In this document: positions 1-8,563 of the stretch, one piece after another
How positions within the stretch are numbered: position 1 is the first letter of the stretch
Layout: each line of letters opens with the position of its first letter
IMG/VR virus record: IMGVR_UViG_3300022916_000006
Coordinates: 1-64,000 of that record
Length of the DNA: 64,000 nt
Origin: a virus
Reading direction: 5' to 3' (one strand)
Made by a program: the position numbers and the translations under genes
The notes under the pieces: model-generated
The model's input: the letters and a program-made list of their open reading frames with translations, nothing else
Databases searched by the model: none
Told to the model about the DNA's origin: nothing

Positions 1-381
1 AAAACAATATTAGCAGAAAATGTTATCAATGAGACTCTTAATACTGATGGTGTTATAAAGAGAACATTAGTAAATCAAATATATAAACAAATTGGCCCAA
101 TAACTAAAGGCTTTTTTAGAGACAATGCATGGCAAGGAATTCATAAAGTATTTGATAAATTCTCAACATTAGGATTAGATTATAGTATAACAGATTCCTA
201 TTATGGTAATCATAAGCACGACAATACAATGCCAATGGAAAGAAAACGTTGGTTCTTTGAGATAGAGCTTACAAATAAACGAGGTAGACCTGATAAGATA
301 AAAGGTGTAATGACAGCCGCTGGTGCAGGCACACTTGATGATCCATTAGATAAATATGATATAACAGTTGTTATGTCGTAA
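1..381 (+). CDS. C-terminal part of an unknown protein (5' end outside window)
   Basis: The frame is open from the first base to a TAA at 379-381, giving the last 126 residues of a protein whose start lies upstream. I do not recognise the family. The visible part is soluble and mixed in charge, with a glycine/alanine-rich turn (TAAGAGT) near the end and no membrane segment or catalytic motif. An AAGGAG at 380-385, for the next gene, overlaps its stop codon, so the two are probably co-transcribed. Because it lies upstream of the tail genes it may be a structural or virion-associated protein, but that is only positional inference. Confidence 0.7.
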   Translation, partial: KTILAENVINETLNTDGVIKRTLVNQIYKQIGPITKGFFRDNAWQGIHKVFDKFSTLGLDYSITDSYYGNHKHDNTMPMERKRWFFEIELTNKRGRPDKIKGVMTAAGAGTLDDPLDKYDITVVMS

Positions 382-395
382 GGAGAAATTAGAAT

Positions 396-677
396 ATGAA
401 ACTAACAGAATCAAAACTAAGAGAAATTATAAAAGAAGAAATTCAAAAGTTGAAAGAAAACTCAGCATATTTGCCATTAAAATCTAATCGTTATTTTTAT
501 AATAAACGAGATGATAAAACATTAAAAATAGTATCAGTTGATGGTGATGATATAGGTGTACAATATTATGATTATAAGACAAAAAAGCCAACTGGAAAAC
601 AAGTACATTATAATAAATCTGAAGTAGATTATTGGATTAAAAAAGGTGCATGGTCAGTATACAAACAGAAATTTTAA
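396..677 (+). CDS. Small protein with N-terminal 'MKLTESKLREIIKEEIQKL' tag
   Basis: A 93-residue protein starting at an ATG preceded by AAGGAG (380-385). Residues 1-21 form a charged amphipathic helix nearly identical to that of the next gene, while the rest differs, so the N-terminus behaves like a transferable tag. The tag ends in Leu-Lys-Glu followed by Asn, which fits the (Leu/Ile)-X-Glu cleavage rule of T4-type prohead proteases. The remainder (about residues 22-93) is rich in Lys, Tyr and Asp and looks like a small beta-rich domain of unknown role. A virion-packaged internal protein is one reading; this is inference. Confidence 0.75.
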   Translation: MKLTESKLREIIKEEIQKLKENSAYLPLKSNRYFYNKRDDKTLKIVSVDGDDIGVQYYDYKTKKPTGKQVHYNKSEVDYWIKKGAWSVYKQKF

Positions 678-690
678 TAGGGGGTATAGT

Positions 691-978
691 ATGAAATTAA
701 CAGAATCAAAATTAAGAAAAATCATCAAAGAAGAAATTCAGAAGTTGAATGAAGCTAATAAATTTAGTGTATATGTTCAGAAATATACATCATCTAACTA
801 TGATGAGTATGATCCTGATAGGGGTAAAACGTTTCCAAAACTTGATTACAAGGAGTTTGAAACTAAACCTGAAGCAAATAAATATAAACGTCAATTATTG
901 AAAAAGTATAATATGAATAAACACTATAATAATGGAATTAATTTTAAAAAACAACTTGAATTATTCACTAATTATTAA
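691..978 (+). CDS. Small protein with the same N-terminal tag
   Basis: A 95-residue protein. The ATG at 691 is chosen over an in-frame ATG at 646 because it follows a GGGGG ribosome-binding site (680-684) and because it aligns the tag with that of the preceding gene. Residues 1-21 match the neighbour's tag with few changes and end Leu-Asn-Glu before Ala, again a T4 prohead-protease-like site. The body is basic and rich in Lys and Tyr. Beyond the tag the two proteins are unrelated as far as I can see. Function unknown; an internal virion protein is possible. Confidence 0.75.
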   Translation: MKLTESKLRKIIKEEIQKLNEANKFSVYVQKYTSSNYDEYDPDRGKTFPKLDYKEFETKPEANKYKRQLLKKYNMNKHYNNGINFKKQLELFTNY

Positions 979-1002
979 AAAAAAAATAAATAAGAGGTCA
1001 CA

Positions 1003-1755
1003 ATGACAGAAAACACGTTTCCAACAGAATTCATAGAGTTACCAAGCCAAGGATTAGTATATCCAAAAAGTAGTCCATTAAGTACAGGTAAAATTGAATT
1101 AAAATTTCCAACAGCAAGAGAAGAAGATATATTATCAAGCAACAGTTTAATAAAAAATGGAACTGTTATTGAGAAATTTATGGATTCATTAATTGTTGAT
1201 AAGAAAATAAAAGCTACTGAATTAATTGGTGGTGATTCTGATGTAGTATTAATATCAGCTAGAGTATTGGCATATGGTCCAAAATATGAGACAGAGATCA
1301 GTATTCCAGGTGAAGGTAAGATTAAACACGTATTCAATTTAACTGAATGTGAATTTAAACCACTACCAGATGATGTAAAATATAACAATAAAAATGAATT
1401 TAAATTTACATTACCACAATCAAAATCAGTTATCACATTCAAACTATTAACATACGGTGAAAGTGAATTAGTTGAAAAAAGAATAAAGACCATCACTAAG
1501 AAAACTGGAATGAGTGTATCACCTACAGTCACAACTAGATTAAAAGAGGCTATAATTGCAATAGATGGTAATGCTGATAGATCAACTGTATATTCAGCAA
1601 TTGATAATATGTTAGCTATTGATTCATTAGAGTTAAGAAAAGAGATTCAAAGGGTTACACCAATATTAAATACAGAATATATTATAGAAGTTGGAGGTGA
1701 AGACGTTACGGTAACATTGCCAATAGCGTTGGACTTTTTTTGGCCCAACATCTAA
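1003..1755 (+). CDS. 26: gp26-like baseplate / tail-assembly protein (T4_baseplate family)
   Basis: A 250-residue protein with an AGAGG ribosome-binding site just upstream. It opens with the signature FIELPSQGLVYP, followed by a glycine/serine turn and an AREEDILSS segment, a pattern I associate with the T4 gp26-type baseplate family. It lies before the tape measure gene, where tail-assembly chaperones and baseplate-hub assembly proteins are found. The last codons run over seven Ts (1735-1741) just before the stop, and the +1 frame continues for 62 codons, so a longer frameshifted product is likely. Family assignment is by recognised motif only. Confidence 0.8.
   Translation: MTENTFPTEFIELPSQGLVYPKSSPLSTGKIELKFPTAREEDILSSNSLIKNGTVIEKFMDSLIVDKKIKATELIGGDSDVVLISARVLAYGPKYETEISIPGEGKIKHVFNLTECEFKPLPDDVKYNNKNEFKFTLPQSKSVITFKLLTYGESELVEKRIKTITKKTGMSVSPTVTTRLKEAIIAIDGNADRSTVYSAIDNMLAIDSLELRKEIQRVTPILNTEYIIEVGGEDVTVTLPIALDFFWPNI
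1735..1741 (+). promoter_or_regulatory. Candidate +1 (or -2) translational frameshift site
   Basis: Seven consecutive T bases read as Phe-Phe-T in the frame of the upstream gene, 12 bases before its stop codon. A Phe tRNA on TTT (1738-1740) could re-pair perfectly with TTT at 1739-1741. The +1 frame then runs open to 1930 and encodes a conserved-looking domain with no usable start codon of its own. Programmed frameshifting just upstream of the tape measure gene is well known in tailed phages; its use here is inferred. Confidence 0.55.
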
Positions 1756-1930
1756 TCTGACAATAAATGCCCATAGTGAAATATTTGATCTAGTATACTA
1801 TGGGCATTTTACACAGTCAGATGCATATAATATGCCAATCAACATAAGAAGGTTTTATTTAAATCGATTGATCACATCGAAAAAAACAGAACAAGAATCT
1901 ATAGATAACTTGAATAAAAAACAGAAGTAA
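1742..1930 (+). CDS. Frameshift extension of the gp26-like protein (gp51/chaperone-tail-like)
   Basis: This is the 62-codon continuation in the +1 frame after the T-run, ending at TAA 1928-1930. The frame is closed upstream by a TAG at 1724-1726 and has no ATG, GTG or TTG before an ATG at 1832, which would cut the domain in half. The product reads HSEIFDLVYYGHFTQSDAYN then MPINIRRFYLNRL, a pattern I associate with short T4-like baseplate-assembly and tail-chaperone proteins, with a charged C-terminus. It is best explained as the second half of a fusion protein made by frameshifting; a sequencing error joining two genes is the alternative. Confidence 0.6.
   Translation, partial: GPTSNLTINAHSEIFDLVYYGHFTQSDAYNMPINIRRFYLNRLITSKKTEQESIDNLNKKQK
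1765..1809 (+). other. Long inverted repeat / RNA hairpin
   Basis: Bases 1765-1777 and 1797-1809 are perfect reverse complements (13 bp, core ATGCCCATAGT) around a 19-base loop. The hairpin lies inside the frameshift extension, about 23 bases after the T-run. That is further than usual for a frameshift stimulator, and there is only TTTT after the stem, so it could be a weak terminator, a stimulator or an mRNA-stability element. Confidence 0.6.
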
Positions 1931-1960
1931 CCTATATTTATTTATATACAAACAAATAAA
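1931..1960 (+). promoter_or_regulatory. AT-rich promoter-like motif (CCTATATTTAT type)
   Basis: The segment starts CCTATATTTATTTATATA and is followed by an A-rich ACAAATAAA run, closely resembling the intergenic segment at 32796-32822 and, in its first half, those at 11791 and 51664. All lie 25-75 bases upstream of a gene start. No convincing -35 is seen here, so a phage-modified or phage-specific promoter is possible. Confidence 0.4.
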
Positions 1961-1984
1961 GTTTATTCATAGGAGAATACGATT

Positions 1985-2227
1985 GTGAAGAAAAAGAAAT
2001 CTATATTAAATCCAAAAAACATCATCTCTGAAGGCATTTTTGATATAATAAAATCATCTAAATTGGTTAAGATTATTAAAGCGGCAACAAAAGCTGGAGC
2101 AACTGATCATGTGAAAAGTATAAATACTTCAATAGAACGATTAGAAAAATCATTAAATGTTGGAAAGAAACCAGAAGATCAAATTAAGTTGCAAAAAGTT
2201 AAATTAATAGACTTTTTTAGAAAGTAA
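1985..2227 (+). CDS. Small basic protein before the tape measure gene
   Basis: An 80-residue protein starting with GTG, preceded by AGGAG at 1971-1975 with good spacing. It is strongly basic (KKKKS at the N-terminus) with an ISEGIFDIIKS segment and a helical, Lys-rich body. Similar short proteins sit between the assembly protein and the tape measure in some T4-like marine phages, but I cannot name a function. It has its own upstream promoter-like motif at 1931. Confidence 0.65.
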   Translation: MKKKKSILNPKNIISEGIFDIIKSSKLVKIIKAATKAGATDHVKSINTSIERLEKSLNVGKKPEDQIKLQKVKLIDFFRK

Positions 2228-2237
2228 AATAATTTAG

Positions 2238-4154
2238 ATGCCTACCTCAGCTGAAATACAAATACAAAACGAATTATTAAAAACTCATAAATCGTTATTG
2301 AGTGATATCAATGATCAATTATCTGAAAGTGATGAGGGATTTGCTGATCGTACCCGAGCTCAAAAGATTATGTTGAGTAACTATAGATCAATATTAAATT
2401 CTTCAAAAGATGACAATGCTACCAATAAATTAGGCAATAAACAGTTTGCTGAAAGATTGCGAGTCGTTGGGTTGATATTAGATGATAATAAATCTATAAA
2501 AGATTTAAATAAGGTAATAGCCACTAAAACAAAAGATATAAATAGATTAAAGAAAATAGGTCATGATTTTATAGCAGATGAAGTTCAAAATACAGTTGAT
2601 TTATTATCTCAAGAACGAGATAGGCTGGAGAAGGGTGAAGCATTAAATGCTCTACAAAGTGAATTTGGTAGTTTAACTGGTGGTATAATGGGTAGTCTTG
2701 ATCAAATCAAATCAAAAGGTGCATTGGCATTTGCTATAGGATCAGCATTCACAATATTGAAATTATTTTCAGATACATTGGATGATATTGGTGCTAAGTT
2801 CGGTACAATTGGTGTTACAGAGTTTAGTAGAGAATTGGGATTTGCAGGAGCTAAAGCTAATAAACTTGGATTTGGGCTATCTGATGCAATGGATAGTGCT
2901 GAAGTATTATCATCAGAATTTGGTATAGCATTTGATTCAGCGATTGGTATGACTCAAGAAGTAGCTAATATCTCAAGAATATTAGGAATGTCAGTATCAG
3001 AAGGTGCAAAATTGGTTGGTGTATTGACTACAACAATGGGATTGTCAATTGAGCAATCAACATCAATGGCACAACAAGTGGAGTTATTATCAAAACAACA
3101 TAAAGTAGCACCAACAGCAGTAATGAAAGATATTGCAGAATCAGCTGAAACTATCGCTAAATTTACAAGTGCTGGTACAGATAATATTACAAAAGCGGCA
3201 ATTCAAGCTAAAAAATTAGGAACTACTTTAGATGTGACTGCTCAAATTGCAGAAGGTTTATTAGATTTTGAGTCATCGATTCAGAGTGAGATTCAAGCAT
3301 CATTATTAATTGGTAGAAGATTAAATTTTCAAAAGGCAAGAGAATTAGCATTAAATAATGACATTGCAGGAGCGATGGGTGAGGTAGTAAGTCAACTTGG
3401 TAGTGAAAGTGAATTTAATGCATTGAATGTAATTCAACGAAAAGCACTTGCAGAATCAATTGGTGTTGGAGTGGATGTATTGGCTAAGTTTGTTAGACAT
3501 CAAAAGAAATCACTTACATTGACAGAATCACTTGCGAATAAAAAAGGATTCAGTGAAATAATGGGTGAAGATGCAATATCAAATTTAACAGAATTAATAT
3601 TTCAGTTTAAAAGTTTAGGTGCAACATTGGTACAAACATTAGGACCTGCACTCAATATAATTGTTGGAGTTGTTGGTAGTCTCGTTAAATTAATTGATAA
3701 ATTTATTGGATTGGCTCCACTTGCTATAACATTAACAGGGTTATGGGCAGTTAATACTGCAAGATTAGCAATTGCACAATTATTTGCAAAAGGGGCATTA
3801 CTTGGTATTGCTGGAATAGCAGCCGCGGTAATTGGAACTAGTTTGGTGATAAAAGCTATGTCAAGTGTTCCCAAATTGGCTGATGGTGGTGTTGTAATGC
3901 CACGAGCTGGTGGAACTATTGTTAGAGTTGGTGAAGCAGGAAGTCCAGAAGCGATTGTACCATTGAATAAAGCAGGAATTGGTACAACAAGCTCAAATGA
4001 TACACTTGCATTGAAACGTGATATTTCAGCGTATAAAATGGAATTAATAGGATTGCGATCAGACTTGAAGAAATACTTTGGTACTGGTGGAAGTGCAATT
4101 AATGGTATTGGTAAATCAGTCAGTAAAAATATTGAAAATATAGCAACCGTATAA
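2238..4154 (+). CDS. Tail tape measure protein
   Basis: A 638-residue protein that sets tail length. The first ~130 residues are helical and coiled-coil-like, the middle is rich in Ala, Gly, Ser and Gln, and hydrophobic stretches lie around residues 470-540 (AITLTGLWAV; GIAGIAAAVIGTSLVIKA). Near the C-terminus ADGGVVMPRAGGTIVRVGEA precedes the GSPEAIVPL motif, which is typical of tape measure proteins. Gene position after the assembly protein supports this. The ATG has no strong ribosome-binding site, so translation may be coupled to the upstream gene. Confidence 0.85.
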   Translation: MPTSAEIQIQNELLKTHKSLLSDINDQLSESDEGFADRTRAQKIMLSNYRSILNSSKDDNATNKLGNKQFAERLRVVGLILDDNKSIKDLNKVIATKTKDINRLKKIGHDFIADEVQNTVDLLSQERDRLEKGEALNALQSEFGSLTGGIMGSLDQIKSKGALAFAIGSAFTILKLFSDTLDDIGAKFGTIGVTEFSRELGFAGAKANKLGFGLSDAMDSAEVLSSEFGIAFDSAIGMTQEVANISRILGMSVSEGAKLVGVLTTTMGLSIEQSTSMAQQVELLSKQHKVAPTAVMKDIAESAETIAKFTSAGTDNITKAAIQAKKLGTTLDVTAQIAEGLLDFESSIQSEIQASLLIGRRLNFQKARELALNNDIAGAMGEVVSQLGSESEFNALNVIQRKALAESIGVGVDVLAKFVRHQKKSLTLTESLANKKGFSEIMGEDAISNLTELIFQFKSLGATLVQTLGPALNIIVGVVGSLVKLIDKFIGLAPLAITLTGLWAVNTARLAIAQLFAKGALLGIAGIAAAVIGTSLVIKAMSSVPKLADGGVVMPRAGGTIVRVGEAGSPEAIVPLNKAGIGTTSSNDTLALKRDISAYKMELIGLRSDLKKYFGTGGSAINGIGKSVSKNIENIATV

Positions 4155-4166
4155 TGGAGAAATGAA

Positions 4167-5414
4167 TTGGGTTTAGAAAGTTTAACAAGTGCATTTTCAC
4201 GATTAAATACAGATGAACGACAAGCATTTGATTTAACAGAATTAAGTACAAATCTTGATTTAGATAGTACTGATGTCAGATTCAAAGCTGGTATTGGTTT
4301 TCCTGGTGCTAAAACAAAATTGGTAGTTTCAACAAAAGGGATAGATGCAAGTTTCTTCTATATAGATACACCAACGGGCAATATTAAAACTTATTCTAAT
4401 ATTATTGGTATAAGTGGTGCTGTGAATAACTTAGGACCAATATCAGATGTATTATCTAGTTTGGGTATAAATACACCAAATATACCATTTGGAGCATCAA
4501 TTGATGTAACTAAAGAAGCCAAGAAAATTGATGAATTTGTTAAAGATAAGAAGAATTCAATCAAGGATTTCTTTGGTGTTCAAGCTACAGCAACTATGGA
4601 TGCTAATGAATTACCAAATATAGATAAAGCCACACAAAGTGAAATACTAAATGAAGATGAATTTAAAAAGAATAAATCCATTGTAGAAAATAGTATATTA
4701 AATGATACGTACAAAAATCAAAAAGTAATTTCAGAAATTAAAGGGTTCCCACTATATTTTAAAGATTTACGAAATAATACATACATAATATTTAGAGGAT
4801 ATATTGAAGGATTGACTGATAATATTGCTCCAAGTTGGAATGCTGAAACATATCCAGGTAAAAGTTCACCAACATATATTTATGAAAATACAAGTAGAGA
4901 TATTTCATTCACATTAAAATTAATGGCACATAGTCAAAAAGAATTATCATCTATATATAAAAAATTAAATAGGTTGGTATCATTGTGTTATCCAGAATAT
5001 AAAATTGATGATGGGTTGAGTATGACAAAGAGTACACCACAAACTGAAATCATAAATACAGGAGATAGTGGATTTGATACATCAGAGATAGGCTTTGAAG
5101 CATCAGAAGATGTAACAGTAACTACTACAATATCTGATAAAATACGAATGAAGGCTCCTGTATTAAAACTTAGAATTGGTGACGTGTTTGGTACACCAGG
5201 GTCTGGATTGATTGGGCATTTAACAAATATAAATCCAACATTTCCAGATGAATCACCGTGGGAAATTGAGCTTGGCAAAAAAGTACCAAAGTTTATTGAT
5301 GTTGCAATTACATATCAAGTAATGCATAGTGAAGTACCAGGAATTGAAGTATCAGAGAGTGGTGAAACAACACAAACAAATTTCTATGGATATGTAGGAG
5401 ATAGTGATGCGTAG
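4167..5414 (+). CDS. Baseplate/tail-tube initiator protein (gp48/gp54-like)
   Basis: A 415-residue protein starting at TTG; a GGAG-like site at 4156-4159 lies seven bases before it, and the nearby ATG at 4162 runs straight into a stop. The central region (about residues 205-275) contains GYIEGLTDNIAPSWNAETYP, followed by ISFTLKLMAHSQKELSSIYK, the layout of a tail-tube-like baseplate fold that caps or starts the tube. It follows the tape measure gene as T4 genes 48 and 54 do. The exact T4 counterpart is uncertain. The 3' end overlaps the next gene by 8 bases. Confidence 0.65.
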   Translation: MGLESLTSAFSRLNTDERQAFDLTELSTNLDLDSTDVRFKAGIGFPGAKTKLVVSTKGIDASFFYIDTPTGNIKTYSNIIGISGAVNNLGPISDVLSSLGINTPNIPFGASIDVTKEAKKIDEFVKDKKNSIKDFFGVQATATMDANELPNIDKATQSEILNEDEFKKNKSIVENSILNDTYKNQKVISEIKGFPLYFKDLRNNTYIIFRGYIEGLTDNIAPSWNAETYPGKSSPTYIYENTSRDISFTLKLMAHSQKELSSIYKKLNRLVSLCYPEYKIDDGLSMTKSTPQTEIINTGDSGFDTSEIGFEASEDVTVTTTISDKIRMKAPVLKLRIGDVFGTPGSGLIGHLTNINPTFPDESPWEIELGKKVPKFIDVAITYQVMHSEVPGIEVSESGETTQTNFYGYVGDSDA

Positions 5415-5682
5415 ATATAAAGGTACAAAAAGATCAATTGATGATGCTACTGGTAAATTGAAATATGATACTACATTATATCAAACAATTCCAGATCGAG
5501 ATGGTGATTTATTTATTATAACTCAAGATGGTGATAGATTAGATAATCTTGCATATAGATTTTATAAAGATTCTTCATTATGGTGGTATATAGCAAATGC
5601 TAATAATATACAAACTATGAATGTAGAGTCGGGTTTACAATTAAGAATACCAGTTTCATTATCCAATGCTAAAGGATTTTAA
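5407..5682 (+). CDS. LysM-like baseplate / tail protein (gp53- or gpX-like)
   Basis: A 91-residue protein starting at ATG 5407, six bases after AGGAG (5396-5400); a GTG three bases earlier is less well placed. The segment DGDRLDNLAYRFYKDSSLWW followed by YIANANNI and a final LRIPV is the LysM-like pattern of phage tail protein X and of the T4 gp53 LysM region. Such proteins bind peptidoglycan or join the baseplate hub to the wedges. It is small and has only this one domain. Confidence 0.75.
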   Translation: MRRYKGTKRSIDDATGKLKYDTTLYQTIPDRDGDLFIITQDGDRLDNLAYRFYKDSSLWWYIANANNIQTMNVESGLQLRIPVSLSNAKGF

Positions 5683-5685
5683 AAA

Positions 5686-8556
5686 ATGATTGATATTAAT
5701 AAACGTGTATTTGGAAATCAAATTCCAAATGAAGTTCGTGAAGTATTAGAAACTAGAAAACAGTTATCCAGAGGTAAAGGACCAAACGAAGAATTAGAAG
5801 TCTCAACAGATATGGTATTAAACTTTGATGGTGAAGCTGAATTATCATCACGTACACCATTTATTAGAATGTGGACTGCAATTGCGGCTACTCAAGGAAA
5901 TAGTACTGGTGGTATTATATATGAAGTTGGAAATAATATATATAATAATTTAAGATTAGATGAACAATTTGGAAATATCACAGGAAATTCAACCAGATGG
6001 GGTGCTAATATGTCTGAAATATTACCAATGGAATTTGAATTAAATAAGAATGATTTTCTACGATATCCAGCCGCTATCAAAAGTTTAACATCAGAAACAA
6101 AAGGTACATTAGGAATAACTCGTGAAACTACAATTGAATTTGTTGTACATAATATTTATGATTATAATAATATATATAGTGTGTTCTTTACAAAACCAGG
6201 TGCTCAGATATTTGTTGATTATGGTTGGGATACTGCAAAATTGTACGATACGAAGGATATAGTATCAGGTGATAGTCTAGGTATATCTAAACTGATATAC
6301 GGCGATAATGGGGCAATTTTGGGCTCCAGAGGCGACTTAAATGTAGTGTATGGTGTTGTTACAGATTTTACAGTTACACCAACTACTACTGATTCATTCG
6401 ATATAAGTTTAACAATATTATCAAAAAATACAACAATATTAAATTCTAGCTTAGTTGATGGATATGATGATGCAAAACAAACATTGATTAAATTATTAGA
6501 TATTAAAGTTATTGATTATGCGGCTCGATTTTTCATTGATCCAAATACAGGAGCACCTTATAGTTTTTTGATTGATGGGTGGATATATTTAGAAGATAAA
6601 GAAACATACATAAACAGAGCAAAAATGTTTGCATCATTAAAATTAAGTGGAGCTGAAGGAAATATAACTGAAAATGAATTATTATCTGGGGTGTATTGGC
6701 AAACAACAGATGATGGTGATCCAAATATTGATGGTGAGGATAGTGTATTTATATCATGGGGCTTATTTGAAGATTTAATATTGAATGCTGAATTTGGTGT
6801 TGGGACTGATATTAAAACTATATTGGAAGGTAAGAATTTTGAAGGTAGATTTGACTCATCACAATCATTAATTCGATATAATAGACGATTGGTAGATAAG
6901 CAAAATTATAATGAAAATAAAGAATTGTCTGCATTTTTATATCCACCTAAACATTTAGTCGTTGGTGATGATGCAAAAACATTCAATACGATTACAAATA
7001 AATCAGTTGAATATAAATATGATACTGCATCATTTATACCAATGAGAGAATTATTTGTTAAGGTATCAGTGATTAAACATGCGATTAGTACTCAAGATAC
7101 ATTACGTAAAGCACTTGCTGAAATATTTAGAATGATAAATTTGGCATCAAATGATGTGTTTTCTTTGAAATTGATGTCTGGTGATTTATCTGATTCTGTA
7201 TTATCAGTTATTGATCAAAATTCAATGTTTACTAAAGCTGAGGAATCTGATAATTTTAATGATATGTTTGTGTTTGAATTAAATTCACCAAATTCATTGG
7301 TTAAAGATTATTCATTTTCATATTCATTAGGTGGTGGTGATTTGCAGAGTATGTACGCAATACAGGGTGCTAGTGCCAATAATACATTCTTCCCAACAAA
7401 TAATATGATCGATAAGTTTTTAACAATGAAGGGTGCTTTATATCAACCAGATGAGGGTATTCAATTATATAATGTACCAACAACTGATACAATACTTACA
7501 CATAAAACTGATAGAATATTGGTTAATATGGACATGCAACATGAATATATCAATAGACGAGCATATGACGATGTTAATTTTATAAAAGAAATTGGTAATC
7601 TTGGTGAATTAACAGCTGATGAGCTTGGATTAATAATACCAGAAAAAGATAAAACACCTATACAAAATGAATCAATTTCAGCTGAAGATAAAGAAGATAT
7701 AATAAAAGATGAACGTGAATTATATGCAAAAAATGACATGATAATCAATGAAAATTTATTATTACCTACCACAATAGATTCATATTTTGAAGATAAAATA
7801 AATGAAAATTTTATATTGAATGATAAATCAACATACGTTGGTATTGAATTTTCTATGGATATATATGGAATATCATCATTATCATATGGTGATGTGTTTA
7901 GAATTGATCATTTACCAGAGCGATATAGTGACATGGTTTATTTTCAAATAACAGGTATATCAGATGATGTATCGACATCAGGTTGGACTACTAAATTAAC
8001 TACAATAATGCGTTTACGTAGTAATATTAAAAAAAATAATAAAAAACTTATGGTTTTCACGGATATCACCTATATTTATATAAGTAAAGTAGTTTTAAGC
8101 AACATTATAAAGGGTAATTCAGTTAACAATAAATTTATATATAAATTAGTACCAATTCCATCATATTTTAAAAATATAAAATATGCATTCACATTTGAAT
8201 CAGCTGAAGATGGTACGTTTGAAAATAATACTGGTAGAGATAAGGATGGCAAAGGTAACGATTTTTTAATACCATTAACTGATAACATTATAAATGCTGG
8301 TGTTGTTAATACATTTTCACAAATTAATACTGACACAATTGAAGACTCTGAAGTCTCATATGGAGTTGTAGGTGCTGATGCTGAGGTTATAACGACAACC
8401 TATCTTACAGTAAAAAATACTAATTTGAAAAAAAGTGATAAATGTTTATTGCTTGTTGGTGATAACAATATAAGCATTTGTCACAAGTTACAACCAACTG
8501 ATAATATGAAACAACTACAAACAGGATTCTCAAAAGCATTCTTAGCAACAGTATAG
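5686..8556 (+). CDS. Large baseplate hub-like structural protein
   Basis: A 956-residue protein and the largest in the window. The N-terminal third has alternating strands, including EFVVHNIYDYNNIYSVFFTK and a GAQIFVDYGWDT segment, as in hub proteins that form a tube-like ring. The region near residues 720-785 (GDVFRIDHLPERYSDMVYFQ then ITGISDDVSTSGWTTKL) resembles the C-terminal part of phage hub proteins. About 170 further residues follow, unusual for a minimal gp27-like protein. Position after the tape measure and LysM genes supports a hub role. No lysozyme or peptidase motif was found. Confidence 0.65.
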   Translation: MIDINKRVFGNQIPNEVREVLETRKQLSRGKGPNEELEVSTDMVLNFDGEAELSSRTPFIRMWTAIAATQGNSTGGIIYEVGNNIYNNLRLDEQFGNITGNSTRWGANMSEILPMEFELNKNDFLRYPAAIKSLTSETKGTLGITRETTIEFVVHNIYDYNNIYSVFFTKPGAQIFVDYGWDTAKLYDTKDIVSGDSLGISKLIYGDNGAILGSRGDLNVVYGVVTDFTVTPTTTDSFDISLTILSKNTTILNSSLVDGYDDAKQTLIKLLDIKVIDYAARFFIDPNTGAPYSFLIDGWIYLEDKETYINRAKMFASLKLSGAEGNITENELLSGVYWQTTDDGDPNIDGEDSVFISWGLFEDLILNAEFGVGTDIKTILEGKNFEGRFDSSQSLIRYNRRLVDKQNYNENKELSAFLYPPKHLVVGDDAKTFNTITNKSVEYKYDTASFIPMRELFVKVSVIKHAISTQDTLRKALAEIFRMINLASNDVFSLKLMSGDLSDSVLSVIDQNSMFTKAEESDNFNDMFVFELNSPNSLVKDYSFSYSLGGGDLQSMYAIQGASANNTFFPTNNMIDKFLTMKGALYQPDEGIQLYNVPTTDTILTHKTDRILVNMDMQHEYINRRAYDDVNFIKEIGNLGELTADELGLIIPEKDKTPIQNESISAEDKEDIIKDERELYAKNDMIINENLLLPTTIDSYFEDKINENFILNDKSTYVGIEFSMDIYGISSLSYGDVFRIDHLPERYSDMVYFQITGISDDVSTSGWTTKLTTIMRLRSNIKKNNKKLMVFTDITYIYISKVVLSNIIKGNSVNNKFIYKLVPIPSYFKNIKYAFTFESAEDGTFENNTGRDKDGKGNDFLIPLTDNIINAGVVNTFSQINTDTIEDSEVSYGVVGADAEVITTTYLTVKNTNLKKSDKCLLLVGDNNISICHKLQPTDNMKQLQTGFSKAFLATV

Positions 8557-8563
8557 GATATAT

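Noticed and set aside
1765-1809. Reading the 13-bp hairpin as a simple terminator
   Set aside because: It lies within the frameshift extension and has only TTTT after it; it is reported as a hairpin of uncertain role instead.
3602-4285. Long open frame on the - strand (also at 975-1532, 10685-11212, 12096-12359)
   Set aside because: Each lies entirely opposite a well-supported + strand gene. Their products lack motifs, and no ribosome-binding site or neighbour supports them.
8071-8082. Near match to the AT promoter motif inside the hub gene
   Set aside because: It lies within a coding frame with no nearby start; in such AT-rich DNA a partial match may arise by chance.
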